DNA from: Clostridia bacterium | GTDB lineage: Bacteria > Bacillota > Clostridia > TANB77 > CAG-508 | Length of the DNA: 45,696 nt | Assembly (NCBI GenBank): GCA_900759015.1 | Contig: CAAEUE010000009.1 | Span: forward strand, 1-45,696 | Direction: 5' to 3' | Translations under genes and position numbers: made by a program | Part shown: positions 26,304 to 34,974 of the stretch, one piece after another | Layout: each line of letters starts with the position of its first letter | Numbering within the stretch: position 1 is the stretch's first letter | The notes under the pieces: model-generated | The model's database searches: none | What the model saw: only the letters and a program-made list of their open reading frames with translations | What the model was told of the DNA's origin: nothing

Positions 26304-26492
26304 TTAATTATTTAAAAAACTCATCAATTTTTGTTTTGTATTTAAAGCATCTTGTGCAGACTTTGCAAAGATTTGCTTAATTTGTGGATCGACAGCTTCT
26401 GAAGAATACGCATTTAACTTTTGATAAGATGTTTCATGTGCTCCTATAAGATGTCTTAAATTTTGTAACTCAACTTGACTTAAATTTGGCAT
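26304..26492 (-). CDS. Short CotF-like spore coat protein
   Basis: The protein has 62 residues with two helices (VELQNLRHLIGAHETSYQKL and DPQIKQIFAKSAQDALNTKQ). It fits the front half of a coat F ferritin-like domain, so it and its downstream neighbour may together make one four-helix bundle. AAAGGAGTGATAAT precedes the ATG. It is the first gene of the pair. No sigma-E or sigma-K promoter could be assigned with confidence. Confidence 0.8.
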   Translation of the reverse strand: MPNLSQVELQNLRHLIGAHETSYQKLNAYSSEAVDPQIKQIFAKSAQDALNTKQKLMSFLNN

Positions 26493-26566
26493 ATTATCAC
26501 TCCTTTTTCATTTTTTTATATTATTATCCAATTTTAATTTTTTATACATCAGTTTTTAAAAGTTCA

Positions 26567-26637
26567 TTCAAGATTTGTAAATGTTCCTTGGAATTTAGAA
26601 ATGTTTCTCGGGATTTGGTAACATTCCTTTTTTTCCT
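26567..26637. repeat. GGGACGTTCC-type repeat with three 20-bp units (copy 5)
   Basis: Units at 26567-26586, 26587-26606 and 26607-26626 keep the 20-bp register seen at 7298-7417, and are followed by CTTTTTTTCC. They are more decayed (ACATTC for ACGTTC). Copy D of the second repeat follows immediately. Confidence 0.75.
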
Positions 26638-26639
26638 AT

Positions 26640-26714
26640 AAGAAAAGTAGTTTTGCCACATGTACAAATTATTTCGCAATTTCACAGAATAGGTACTTAA
26701 CATTGTTATATACG
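26640..26714. repeat. Dispersed ~75-bp degenerate repeat, copy D
   Basis: Contains TTTCGCAATTTCACAGAATA and GGTACTTAACATTGTTATATA. Minus-strand reading gives SVKLRNNLYMWQNYF, with 7 of 15 residues identical to copy B. As at 5652, it directly follows the GGGACGTTCC-type repeat. Confidence 0.5.
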
Positions 26715-26740
26715 TAAACATCTGTCGCTTTTGCCTATAT

Positions 26741-26766
26741 AAAAAAACTGCCAACCGGCAGTTTTT
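26741..26766 (-). terminator. Terminator of the 5'-nucleotidase gene
   Basis: AACTGCC, loop AACC, GGCAGTT with a run of A residues at 26741-26747, giving a U tract on the minus strand. It starts four bases after the stop codon of the gene. Confidence 0.9.
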
Positions 26767-26770
26767 AGTT

Positions 26771-27340
26771 TTATATCTTTTCTTTAAGTAGTATATTTTC
26801 AATTTCTTTCCAAGTATTTACTCTAATTAGTTTTTTCTCTTTTAATTCTTCTTCTGGAATATTTTTATTATGATATGCAGTAAATAATAATTTTATTTCT
26901 GCCTTTCCTTTTAATTTGTCAACACTATCATCAATCCTTACATCTGCATCTACTAATTCTTTGTCAGATAAAAAAACAAATTTCTTCGGGTCTATACAAG
27001 GTAGTACTTTGGTTAAATAATCAAATTTATTTTTTAATTGATTTCCGGAAATTTCAGGTTTGTCTCTAAAAATATATGCTGTAATTATATATATGTCATA
27101 AAACTTATTAAGTTCTTCTATAACTTCTGGTGCATCTTTTACAATATTTACGTAATCATACACGTTTTTTTCCTCAAAAAACTTTACCCATTCTTCGAAT
27201 TTTTCTTTAGGTATCAAATCATTTATATAATATGAATTAGCATCTTCTGGCTTATAATTTTCTCCTAAAAATTCATTTATCATTCTAATAAAACCATTTT
27301 CGCAAATCACATCATCCATATCTATTAATAATCTTTTCAT
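26771..27340 (-). CDS. 5'(3')-nucleotidase-like HAD hydrolase
   Basis: The protein has 189 residues from the ATG at 27340-27338, chosen because AGGAGG lies seven bases upstream and the catalytic motif follows at once. The HAD nucleophile motif is LLIDMDDVICENG (D7 and D9). Motif 2 lies near YDIYIITAY and the late acidic motif near DADVRIDDSVDKL. This is the layout of the NT5C family, which dephosphorylates (deoxy)nucleoside monophosphates and helps balance nucleotide pools. The substrate is not known. The gene lies alone between two copies of the dispersed repeat (26567 and 27384). Confidence 0.85.
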   Translation of the reverse strand: MKRLLIDMDDVICENGFIRMINEFLGENYKPEDANSYYINDLIPKEKFEEWVKFFEEKNVYDYVNIVKDAPEVIEELNKFYDIYIITAYIFRDKPEISGNQLKNKFDYLTKVLPCIDPKKFVFLSDKELVDADVRIDDSVDKLKGKAEIKLLFTAYHNKNIPEEELKEKKLIRVNTWKEIENILLKEKI

Positions 27341-27383
27341 TCTAGACCTCCTTCTATTAATTTTATCTAGCTCAAACAATAAA

Positions 27384-27413
27384 CGGGATTTTAAGGAACG
27401 TCCCCAAAATCCC
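27384..27413 (-). terminator. pcrA terminator formed by a GGGACGTTCC repeat (copy 6)
   Basis: On the minus strand GGGATTTT, loop GGGGACGTTCCTT, AAAATCCC, then GTTTATT. It lies 10 bases after the pcrA stop codon, a full-length copy in hairpin form. It probably acts as a terminator, though the T tract is short. Confidence 0.65.
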
Positions 27414-27423
27414 TATTGTGCTT

Positions 27424-29712
27424 TTAGTCTATTATTTCTAGATTTGCAAATTTTGCCATTAAACGTTTATGTCCTACTTTATCAAATTGAATGTCTAATT
27501 TCAAGTCGTCTCCTTCTGGCTCTATTTTACTTATATTTCCTTCTCCAAAGCGTTTATGATATATTCTTTGGCCTTCTTTATATTTTGATAGATCTGTTGT
27601 GTTTCCTTGTGCTTTGTTATTTAGTTTTGCTAAAAAGCTTTCTGCAGATTTAAATGCAAAGCTTGGTTCCGGCTTACTGCTTGGAATATCTACTTTATAA
27701 CTTACAACTTTTCCATTATTACTTGATTTTCCATAACTCCATTCATAGCTACTGTCTTTATATTTATTTTCTGGTTCACTATCTATTTCATTTGCACCTT
27801 CTAGCATATTTTCTGGTATTTCTTTTACAAATCTTGATACAGGATTACAACTTGTTGAACCAAACATTGTTCTTTGCCTACTGCATGTTAAATATAAATT
27901 ATTTTTTGCTCTAGTTATGCCTACATAACATAATCTTCTTTCTTCTTCTAATTCCTTTGGTTCTCCTATAGATTTATATCCTGGGAATATTCCTTCTTCC
28001 ATACCTACTAAAAATACTACTGGAAATTCCAATCCTTTAGCTGAATGCAATGTCATTAATGTAACAGATTCCTCTTCTTCATCTATTCCATCGATATCAC
28101 TAGAAAGTGTTATTCCCTCTAAAAAGGTGCTTAAATCATTATCTGCCTCTTCTTCTTCAAATTGTACTGCAACTGTTAGGAATTCTTCTAAGTTTTCTAT
28201 TCTATTTTCTGCCTCTATACTATTTTCATCTTCTAGAGCTTTTGTATATCCAGATTCTTTTAATGTATGTTTTATTAATTCTGTTATTGTGTATTCATCT
28301 TTTTTACTTATTAAATCTTCTATGACTTCTATGAATCCTTGCGCATTTGCATAAACTCTATTAAGTCCATATTGATCAGCTTCTTTTATTATTTGATACA
28401 TTGGTATTCCTGTTTGTTCTGATATTGTTTGTATCTTATCCAAACTAGTTTTTCCAATTCCTCTTTTAGGTTCATTTATAATTCTTTTTAATGCTAAATT
28501 ATCTGATGGATTATTAATTAATCTTAAATAAGAAATTATATCTTTTATTTCTTTTCTTTCATAGAATTTAAGACCACCAACAATTTTATATGGAATATCT
28601 TCTCTTCTTAAAATTTCCTCTATTGCTCTTGATTGTGAGTTCATTCTATAAAGAATTGCAAAATCTGAATATTTATAATATTCTTCTCTTCTTAAATGAT
28701 TTATTTGTTCTACGATATATCTTCCTTCATCATATTCATCATCTGAAACATGAAATGTTGGTAATGGACCTTCTTCATTTTCTGTCCATAACTTTTTCTT
28801 ATATTTAACTTCATTATTTTGAATTACAGAATTTGCTGCATTTAATATATTTTGTGTACATCTATAATTTTGCTCTAATTTTATTATTTTAGTACCTTTA
28901 AAATCCTTTTCAAAATTTAAAATATTAGAAATATCTGCACCTCTAAAGCTATAAATTCCTTGGTCATTATCACCAACTACAGTTATATTACCATGAGCTT
29001 TTGCTAACATTCTGATTAATGTAAATTGTGATTTATTTGTATCTTGATATTCATCTACTAATATATAATTAAATTTATTTGTATAATAATCTAATACATC
29101 ATCATTTTCTCTAAATATTTTTATTGTGTAATTTATAATATCGTCAAAATCTATAGCATTATTTTCTTTTAATCTTTTTTGATATAAATTATATACTGAA
29201 GCTATTTTTTCTCTTCTATAATCACCTTTCACCATAGCTTCATATTCCTCTGGTTCTTTCATATCATTTTTTGCATTGCTTATTTCAAATTGAACAATTC
29301 TATCTGTAAACATTTTATCATCTATTTGTAAGTCTTTTAAACATTCCTTAATTAATGTTCTTTGATCTGATGTATCAAAAATCACAAAAGAATGGTCAAA
29401 ACCGATTCTATCTATAAATCTTCTTAAAATTTTAACACATATAGAATGGAATGTTCCTATCCACATATCTTTGGCATCATCCCCTACTAATGCCTCTACT
29501 CTTTCTTTCATTTCATTTGCAGCTTTATTTGTAAATGTTATTGCTAATATATTCCATGGTTTTACATCTTTCTCTTCCATTAAATATGCTATTTTATGTG
29601 TTAATACTTTTGTTTTACCACTTCCTGCACCTGCTATAACTAAGCATGGACCATCCGTATTTATTACGGCTTCATATTGTTTATCGTTTAAACCTTCTAA
29701 TAAATTTTGCAT
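27424..29712 (-). CDS. pcrA: ATP-dependent DNA helicase PcrA (UvrD family)
   Basis: A superfamily 1A 3'-5' helicase used in DNA repair, in displacing RecA and in plasmid rolling-circle replication. The protein has 762 residues. Walker A is GAGSGKT (28-34); VDEYQDTNKSQF is the DExQ box; VVGDNDQGIYSFRGADISN is motif III; LEQNYRCTQNIL, LMTLHSAKGLEFPVVFLVG and YVGITRAKNNLYLT are motifs IV-VI. The C-terminal segment (YHKRFGEGNI to MAKFANLEI) is the Tudor-like RNA polymerase-binding domain seen in PcrA of Firmicutes. It is a single gene with its own promoter and terminator. Confidence 0.97.
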   Translation of the reverse strand: MQNLLEGLNDKQYEAVINTDGPCLVIAGAGSGKTKVLTHKIAYLMEEKDVKPWNILAITFTNKAANEMKERVEALVGDDAKDMWIGTFHSICVKILRRFIDRIGFDHSFVIFDTSDQRTLIKECLKDLQIDDKMFTDRIVQFEISNAKNDMKEPEEYEAMVKGDYRREKIASVYNLYQKRLKENNAIDFDDIINYTIKIFRENDDVLDYYTNKFNYILVDEYQDTNKSQFTLIRMLAKAHGNITVVGDNDQGIYSFRGADISNILNFEKDFKGTKIIKLEQNYRCTQNILNAANSVIQNNEVKYKKKLWTENEEGPLPTFHVSDDEYDEGRYIVEQINHLRREEYYKYSDFAILYRMNSQSRAIEEILRREDIPYKIVGGLKFYERKEIKDIISYLRLINNPSDNLALKRIINEPKRGIGKTSLDKIQTISEQTGIPMYQIIKEADQYGLNRVYANAQGFIEVIEDLISKKDEYTITELIKHTLKESGYTKALEDENSIEAENRIENLEEFLTVAVQFEEEEADNDLSTFLEGITLSSDIDGIDEEEESVTLMTLHSAKGLEFPVVFLVGMEEGIFPGYKSIGEPKELEEERRLCYVGITRAKNNLYLTCSRQRTMFGSTSCNPVSRFVKEIPENMLEGANEIDSEPENKYKDSSYEWSYGKSSNNGKVVSYKVDIPSSKPEPSFAFKSAESFLAKLNNKAQGNTTDLSKYKEGQRIYHKRFGEGNISKIEPEGDDLKLDIQFDKVGHKRLMAKFANLEIID

Positions 29713-29749
29713 CTTTTTTCTCCTTTAGCGATATTTTGTTCTCCTGCAA

Positions 29750-29777
29750 ATTATATCATAATTCTGTATTTTAACAA
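29750..29777 (-). promoter_or_regulatory. pcrA promoter
   Basis: On the minus strand TTGTTA (29777-29772), 16 bases, TATAAT (29755-29750), with TGA just before the -10 box (extended -10). It lies about 37 bases upstream of the start codon. Confidence 0.6.
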
Positions 29778-29861
29778 CATAAACTTACACTTTTTTTACT
29801 TTTATTATAAACTTTTTGCAATTGCAAAAATACGCAAATTTTTCTATTATTTAATGTACTT

Positions 29862-29893
29862 TTAAAGCAGTCCTATAATTAGGACTGCTTTAA
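29862..29893 (-). terminator. Terminator of the two-component operon
   Basis: TTAAAGCAGTCCT (29862-29874), loop ATAATT, AGGACTGCTTTAA (29881-29893): a 13-bp perfect stem 18 bases after the kinase stop codon. The U tract is weak. Confidence 0.75.
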
Positions 29894-29911
29894 GTAAATG
29901 TATTAGTATTT

Positions 29912-31972
29912 TTATACTCTTTTAAATTTAATAGCAACCTTAAATAAATCACCGTCTAAATAAATATTAAAAGTTCCATCTTGCAATTCTGTTAAACTTT
30001 TAGCAATAGAAAGACCTAATCCACTTCCTTCTGTATTTCTAGATTTGTCTCCTCTAACAAATCTTTGCATCAATTCATCTGCGGAAATGTTTAATTCATC
30101 TTTAGAAATATTTTTTACATATATTGCAACAGTATTTTCATCTTCTAACATACAATCTATATAAACTCTAGTATTTTCTTCTGCATATTTTGCAACATTA
30201 CTATATGTATTTTCTAATACTCTATATAAATATCTACTATCAGCTTTAATATACACTGTTTCTTCTGGTAATTTACTTATAATATTTAATCCACGTGCAT
30301 TGAATTTATCTTCAAATTCTCCTGTCACCTGATTTAATAATTCTTTAACATTTAAAACCTCTTTATTTATTTTTATATTTCCTGAAGATGCTTTTGATGC
30401 TTCTACTAAATCTTCTATTAACTTCTTTAATCTCTGTGATTTATTATCCAACACTTCTATATATTCTTTTGCTTTTTCATTTTGAATATTTTCTTGTTTT
30501 AATAAATCCACATAATTAATAATTGAAGTTAATGGTGTCTTTATATCATGTGAAACGTTTGTTATAAGTTCTGTTTTTAATCTTTCACTTTTCAAACTTT
30601 CTTTTATTGCATTAGAAAATCCTCCTGCTATATCATTAATATATATTGCAAGTTCCTTTAAAACTCCTGTATATAAAGATTCATCTAATTTAATACTTGT
30701 ATCTCCCTTATAAATTTTTTCTGTAGCATCATGTATTTGTTTAAATTTATCAACCTCTTTCATAATTTTATAATAGCACCAAATCCAAAAAACTATATCT
30801 AATAAAATTCCAAATTCTCTAAAAACTAAAATTATAATTCCAGATACTACTATCATTCCAATAAAATATAAGGCAATTTTTCCACCTAAATTTTTATTTG
30901 ATGAAATTGTATTTTTTACATTTTTATATTTCTTTACTATCCATTTTAAAATTCTATATGTAATTGAATTTTTAAAAAATGAGTGTACTTTAATTCTTTT
31001 TAATAATGTTCCTGCTCCACATAATGCACTTAATACTGAAAAATATCCAACTAACATAATCAGCATAACGCATAAATTAACATCAACAGCTACTACACTA
31101 AAACAAATTGCTAATAATGCTACTTCCACAAAGAATAATAAAGAATAAGCTCCTATTAATATTTCTAGTGGAATTTTATCTATCCAAGATAAATAAATAT
31201 CTTCTTTATTTTTTACATGACCTAAACTGTATATTAAGAATATAAGTTCTATTGAGCCTAATATAATACTAACGGCTAAAGTTGAATATGCATATTTATA
31301 TAGTGCCTTTGTCTGATTATATAAAGCTCTACTAAGTGTTATATCATTTGTAGAATCTAAATTTTGTACTGATTCATCAAAAGCTGTATAATATTGTTTA
31401 TTAGTTGAAAGCTCACTTATTACCTGTAAATCTTCATTTCGTACTATATTTTCTTCTGATAATCTATCTATATTTGTTTGAATCTTATTGTTAGATATTG
31501 ACCAATATTTATTATTAGATATTATTTCTTGTTTTAACTTTTCTAAAGTATTGGTTTTAGCTGTTTGTTGTATATTTGTATATGCAATCTTAGTTTCTTC
31601 ATTTACTAATAAATATATGAATTTTTTCTTTGTATGATTTGTTTGATAATATATCCTATATTCTCCGTCTTGTACATAAATTGGCATTTTGTCAGCATCT
31701 TCTACTGGATTTATCCAATATCCATATTCATCTATAAAATATCCTTCTTCAACTTCATTTTTTAGGCTAGAACCTTTTCGTTCTACTTCTCCCATATAAG
31801 ATTGTATAAACATATCTGTATCATAAAAATCTCTATTTTCTTTTATTTCCGGGTGTGCAACAGAGTAATATATTAATATGCAATCAATTATTATGATCAT
31901 TGCAAATATTGGTAATGTTAAAAAAGCAAGGATTTTTAAAACCTGGTTTTTTAAAATACTTTTTTCTTCCAT
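29912..31972 (-). CDS. Sensor histidine kinase of an OmpR-type two-component system
   Basis: The protein has 686 residues. The first membrane helix is at about 14-38, and an extracellular sensor region of about 190 residues (about 40-228) has no recognised fold. Several membrane helices follow (about 232-250, 268-300, 300-322, 365-405). A HAMP-like linker is at about 405-450, and the dimerisation box has phosphorylated H475 (TNVSHDIKTPLTSIINY). The ATPase domain ends in SGLGLSIAKSLTEL (G box). The multi-helix middle section is unusual for a VanS-like kinase and may sense membrane state. It lies 14 bases after its regulator gene, with AAAAGGATG upstream. Confidence 0.93.
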   Translation of the reverse strand: MEEKSILKNQVLKILAFLTLPIFAMIIIIDCILIYYSVAHPEIKENRDFYDTDMFIQSYMGEVERKGSSLKNEVEEGYFIDEYGYWINPVEDADKMPIYVQDGEYRIYYQTNHTKKKFIYLLVNEETKIAYTNIQQTAKTNTLEKLKQEIISNNKYWSISNNKIQTNIDRLSEENIVRNEDLQVISELSTNKQYYTAFDESVQNLDSTNDITLSRALYNQTKALYKYAYSTLAVSIILGSIELIFLIYSLGHVKNKEDIYLSWIDKIPLEILIGAYSLLFFVEVALLAICFSVVAVDVNLCVMLIMLVGYFSVLSALCGAGTLLKRIKVHSFFKNSITYRILKWIVKKYKNVKNTISSNKNLGGKIALYFIGMIVVSGIIILVFREFGILLDIVFWIWCYYKIMKEVDKFKQIHDATEKIYKGDTSIKLDESLYTGVLKELAIYINDIAGGFSNAIKESLKSERLKTELITNVSHDIKTPLTSIINYVDLLKQENIQNEKAKEYIEVLDNKSQRLKKLIEDLVEASKASSGNIKINKEVLNVKELLNQVTGEFEDKFNARGLNIISKLPEETVYIKADSRYLYRVLENTYSNVAKYAEENTRVYIDCMLEDENTVAIYVKNISKDELNISADELMQRFVRGDKSRNTEGSGLGLSIAKSLTELQDGTFNIYLDGDLFKVAIKFKRV

Positions 31973-31986
31973 CTCTTCACATCCTT

Positions 31987-32685
31987 TTAAATATTTTCTA
32001 TTTTATATCCAATTCCCCATATTACTTTTAGGTATTTGGGCTCTCGTGGATTTATTTCTATTTTTTCTCTTATATGTCTTATGTGTACCGCAATAATATT
32101 CTCTGCTCCATAAGATTCTTCTTCCCAAACATTTTCATATATCTGTGATATTGAAAAAACCTTTCCTTTGTTTTTTGTTAAAAATTTTAAAATATTATAT
32201 TCCGTAGGAGTTAGCTTAATATTTTTTCCATCAACAGTAACTTCTTTTTTGCCATCATCTATTACTAATTCCCCAGACTTATATATATCATCGTTTTCTT
32301 CTTTTTGATTAATACTTCCTAATTTTGTATATCTTCTTATTTGTGAATTTACTCTTGCTACTAATTCCATAGGATTAAATGGCTTTGTTATATAATCATC
32401 TGCACCTACATTTAAACCTTTTATTTTGTCATAATCTTCTGATTTTGCAGAAAGCATAATAATTGGAATTGCTTTATCTTTTCTTACTTTTTCAGCAACA
32501 CTTATTCCATCTAGTTCTGGCATCATAATATCTAATATAACTAAATGCAACTCTATATTGTTAATTATTTTTAAAGCCTCTTTTCCATTGTATGCTTTAT
32601 ATATTTGATAACCTTCTTTTTCTAAATATATTTCTATTGCATTTACTATTTCTTTATCGTCATCACAAACTAAAATGTTATACAT
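31987..32685 (-). CDS. OmpR/PhoB-family response regulator
   Basis: The protein has 232 residues. The receiver domain (1-120) has acidic D8-D9-D10, phosphoacceptor D52 in VILDIMMPELDG and the conserved TKPF lysine near 100. The winged-helix DNA-binding domain (about 130-232) has LTPTEYNILKFLTKNKGKV and AVHIRHIREKIE. It is transcribed first, followed by its kinase. The targets are unknown; the kinase's long membrane portion suggests an envelope signal. The ATG is preceded by AAGGGGAAAG. Confidence 0.95.
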   Translation of the reverse strand: MYNILVCDDDKEIVNAIEIYLEKEGYQIYKAYNGKEALKIINNIELHLVILDIMMPELDGISVAEKVRKDKAIPIIMLSAKSEDYDKIKGLNVGADDYITKPFNPMELVARVNSQIRRYTKLGSINQKEENDDIYKSGELVIDDGKKEVTVDGKNIKLTPTEYNILKFLTKNKGKVFSISQIYENVWEEESYGAENIIAVHIRHIREKIEINPREPKYLKVIWGIGYKIENI

Positions 32686-32714
32686 AAATTCTTTCCCCTT
32701 TACTTAAATCTATA

Positions 32715-32725
32715 GGTATTATACC
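32715..32725. promoter_or_regulatory. Extended -10 box inside a palindrome, promoter of the two-component operon
   Basis: GGTATTATACC is a perfect 11-bp palindrome. On the minus strand it contains TGGTATAAT, an extended -10 element, 30 bases before the regulator start. The matching -35 region is only T-rich. The palindrome could be an operator, for example for autoregulation, but this is inference. Confidence 0.45.
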
Positions 32726-32782
32726 ATTTTATTTATTAAGAAAAAAGAATATAAATTATTAATGTTTTATTAATTTAGTGTT

Positions 32783-32804
32783 TTAAGGACGTTCCTTGTT
32801 TTCC
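32783..32804. repeat. GGGACGTTCC-type dispersed repeat, copy 7 (partial)
   Basis: TTTTAAGGACGTTCCTTG followed by TTTTCC. Its CTTGTTTTCC (32795-32804) pairs perfectly with GGAAAACAAG (32811-32820). Confidence 0.6.
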
Positions 32805-32817
32805 ATGTAAGGAAAAC

Positions 32818-32917
32818 AAGAGCAGTCCAAATATTAGTAAATTTCATTTTTGGTAAAAAAAAGGACTGCTCTTAAAATTCCGGTAAAACCGGTATTTTAA
32901 GGAACGTCCCCATTTTC
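32818..32917 (-). terminator. Compound terminator after the AI-2E gene, with a repeat (copy 8)
   Basis: Reading the minus strand, the stop codon TAG at 32920-32918 runs into GGAAAATGGGGACGTTCC (repeat copy 8), then a small CCGGTTTTACCGG hairpin. Next comes a long stem AAGAGCAGTCC (minus strand) that pairs with GGACTGCTCTT across a 34-base AT-rich loop beginning with eight T residues (plus-strand arms 32818-32828 and 32863-32873). Several structures could terminate. Confidence 0.65.
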
Positions 32918-34015
32918 CTATTTAGTTTCTAATCTATAATTAACAAAATCTGTTACTAGTAATTTGATTACTGCAGCGACTGGTGCCCCTAAAAACATCC
33001 CTAAGATACCAAAATATGCTCCACCTACTGCAACTGCAAATATTACAAGCAATGGGCTTAATTTTAAAGAACCACCTACTATTTTTGGATTAATAATATT
33101 GGCATCTATCTGCTGTAAAATTATTACTATTACAAGCATCCATATTGCTTGTGCTAGACCTCCTGTAACTAGTGTTATTATTGCTGAAATTGCCACTGCG
33201 AATATTGCTCCAAAATATGGTATAAGATTAAGTAATCCTATAAAGAAACCTAATAATACAGCATATTTTACCCCTAATAAAGACATAGCTATTGATGTTA
33301 ATATTCCTACTACTATTCCATCTAATACTTGACTTGATAAGAATTTGAAGAAATATTCATTTGAATTATTAAAATATTTAATTATTAGTTCTGCTGTTTT
33401 AGGTTTAAATACAGCTATAATAAATTTTTTTAATGCCTTTACTAATTTTCCTCTTGCTGCTAGTACATACACAGAAACAACAATAGCAACAAATATATTT
33501 AATAAACTTGTAGCAAAACTAAATATTCCCAATATGTAATTTAAAATTTGCATAATATCTATTTCTTTTAATTTTGCTATTGCTTGCTCTAAAAAGTCTT
33601 TCTTTAAGAAAGAATCCTCTGGAAGAGCAGAAAATTTATTCATAATATCGGTTATATATCCTTGTGAATTATTTATTAATTCAATTATACTATCATATAC
33701 TTTTGGTATAAGAAATTTCATTGCAACTACTAAAATAACTAAAATTAATAAATAAATTATTATTACACTAATTGGTCTTGCTTTATTCTTAATAAATTTA
33801 ACTTTACTTTTTCCAAGCGTTTTTTCTATTCTTCTACTAGGTAAATATAATATATATGCAATTAAAATACCTGCTAAAAATGGACTAAGTATTTGAAAAA
33901 AATTACCTACTATTTGCTTTAAATTATCAAAATTATTAAATATATTAAATACAATTATAATTGCTACTCCAAAACTAAACCAATATAGCCATTTTTTCCA
34001 ACTATTTTCTTTCAT
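32918..34015 (-). CDS. AI-2E family transporter-like membrane protein (YtvI type)
   Basis: The protein has 365 residues and about eight membrane helices. Signature features of PF01594 are present: the SPFLAGILIAYILYLPSRRIE start, a large middle cytosolic/extracytosolic stretch, and the C-terminal IIGLLNLIPYFGAIFAV-like segment (here FFIGLLNLIPYFGAIFAVAI). A further late pattern is GGSLKLSPLLVIFAVAVGG. Family members are proposed to export autoinducer-2 or act as ion antiporters; the actual substrate here is unknown. It lies 21 bases after xth, so they are likely one operon. The start is supported by AAGGGAAG. Confidence 0.9.
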   Translation of the reverse strand: MKENSWKKWLYWFSFGVAIIIVFNIFNNFDNLKQIVGNFFQILSPFLAGILIAYILYLPSRRIEKTLGKSKVKFIKNKARPISVIIIYLLILVILVVAMKFLIPKVYDSIIELINNSQGYITDIMNKFSALPEDSFLKKDFLEQAIAKLKEIDIMQILNYILGIFSFATSLLNIFVAIVVSVYVLAARGKLVKALKKFIIAVFKPKTAELIIKYFNNSNEYFFKFLSSQVLDGIVVGILTSIAMSLLGVKYAVLLGFFIGLLNLIPYFGAIFAVAISAIITLVTGGLAQAIWMLVIVIILQQIDANIINPKIVGGSLKLSPLLVIFAVAVGGAYFGILGMFLGAPVAAVIKLLVTDFVNYRLETK

Positions 34016-34036
34016 CTTGTTCTTCCCTTCGTTTAA

Positions 34037-34804
34037 TTAAATATTTAAATCCAATTCTACTGGACAATGGTCACTTCCATAAATATCATCTAAAATTTTG
34101 GCATCTTCTATTTTATCTTTTATTCTTTCTGAAACTATAAAATAGTCAATTCTCCATCCTGCATTTTTTTCTCTTGCATGAAACATATATGACCACCAAC
34201 TATATTTTCCTTCTATTTCTGGATATTTATATCTAAATGTATCTACAAAACCAGCACTTAAAAGTTCTGTCATTTTTGCTCTTTCTTCATCTGTAAATCC
34301 AGCATTCTTTCTATTTGTTTTTGGATTTTTTAAATCTATTTCATTATGAGCAACATTTAGATCCCCGCACATTACAACAGGCTTTTTATTATTTAGTTCT
34401 AACAAATATGCTCTTATTTCATCTTCCCATATTTGTCTATAATCTAATCTTTCTAATTCTCTTTTTGAATTTGGAGTATAAATATTTACCATATAAAATT
34501 TTTCGAATTCTAATGTTATTACTCTTCCTTCTTTATCGTGCTCTTCTTTGCCAATTCCATAAGTTACATTTAAAGGTTTTTGTTTAGTAAAAATTGCTGT
34601 ACCTGAATATCCTTTTTTCTCTGCACTATTCCAATAAGCATTGTAGCCTTCAAATATTTGTAGAATATTCTCATCTAATTGTGTTTCTTGCATTTTAGTT
34701 TCTTGAATAGAAAATATATCTGCATCTATTTCTTTAAAGAAATCTTTAAAACCTTTATTTATAACTGCTCTTAATCCATTTACGTTCCATGATATTAATT
34801 TCAT
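34037..34804 (-). CDS. xth: Exodeoxyribonuclease III (AP endonuclease)
   Basis: It cuts the DNA backbone at abasic sites during base-excision repair and has 3'-5' exonuclease activity. The protein has 255 residues from the ATG at 34804, chosen because AAAGGA lies at the right distance and the conserved start MKLISWNVNGLRA begins there. The frame remains open 9 codons further upstream without a binding site. Active-site motifs: IQETKM (metal glutamate), CGDLNVAH (Asp/Asn), GWRIDYF and GSDHCPVEL (catalytic His). It is the first gene of a unit with the AI-2E protein. Confidence 0.96.
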   Translation of the reverse strand: MKLISWNVNGLRAVINKGFKDFFKEIDADIFSIQETKMQETQLDENILQIFEGYNAYWNSAEKKGYSGTAIFTKQKPLNVTYGIGKEEHDKEGRVITLEFEKFYMVNIYTPNSKRELERLDYRQIWEDEIRAYLLELNNKKPVVMCGDLNVAHNEIDLKNPKTNRKNAGFTDEERAKMTELLSAGFVDTFRYKYPEIEGKYSWWSYMFHAREKNAGWRIDYFIVSERIKDKIEDAKILDDIYGSDHCPVELDLNI

Positions 34805-34974
34805 AATATTTTCCTTTCTACATAAAATCATTTAATAATAAATGTAACTCTTTCACATATACACAACTAATTTGTAATTATAATATTGTTATATGCAAAA
34901 TTATTTATCTTCCTATAAAAAATACCAATGAATTAGTTATTACATATTGTAATTACCAATCCATTGGCTTAATT

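Noticed and set aside
26542..26802. Open frame of 86 codons on the minus strand
   Set aside because: It runs through a terminator hairpin, two kinds of dispersed repeat and the end of the nucleotidase gene, and has no convincing ribosome binding site. Its peptide similarity to another repeat copy is reported as a repeat feature instead.
26771..27379. Upstream TTG start for the nucleotidase
   Set aside because: The extra 13 residues run over the AGGAGG box and end of a repeat. The ATG at 27340 has ideal spacing and starts at the conserved HAD motif.
32964..33332. Open frame of 122 codons opposite the AI-2E family gene
   Set aside because: Antisense shadow of a membrane protein gene; threonine, alanine and proline-rich composition results from reading hydrophobic codons backwards.
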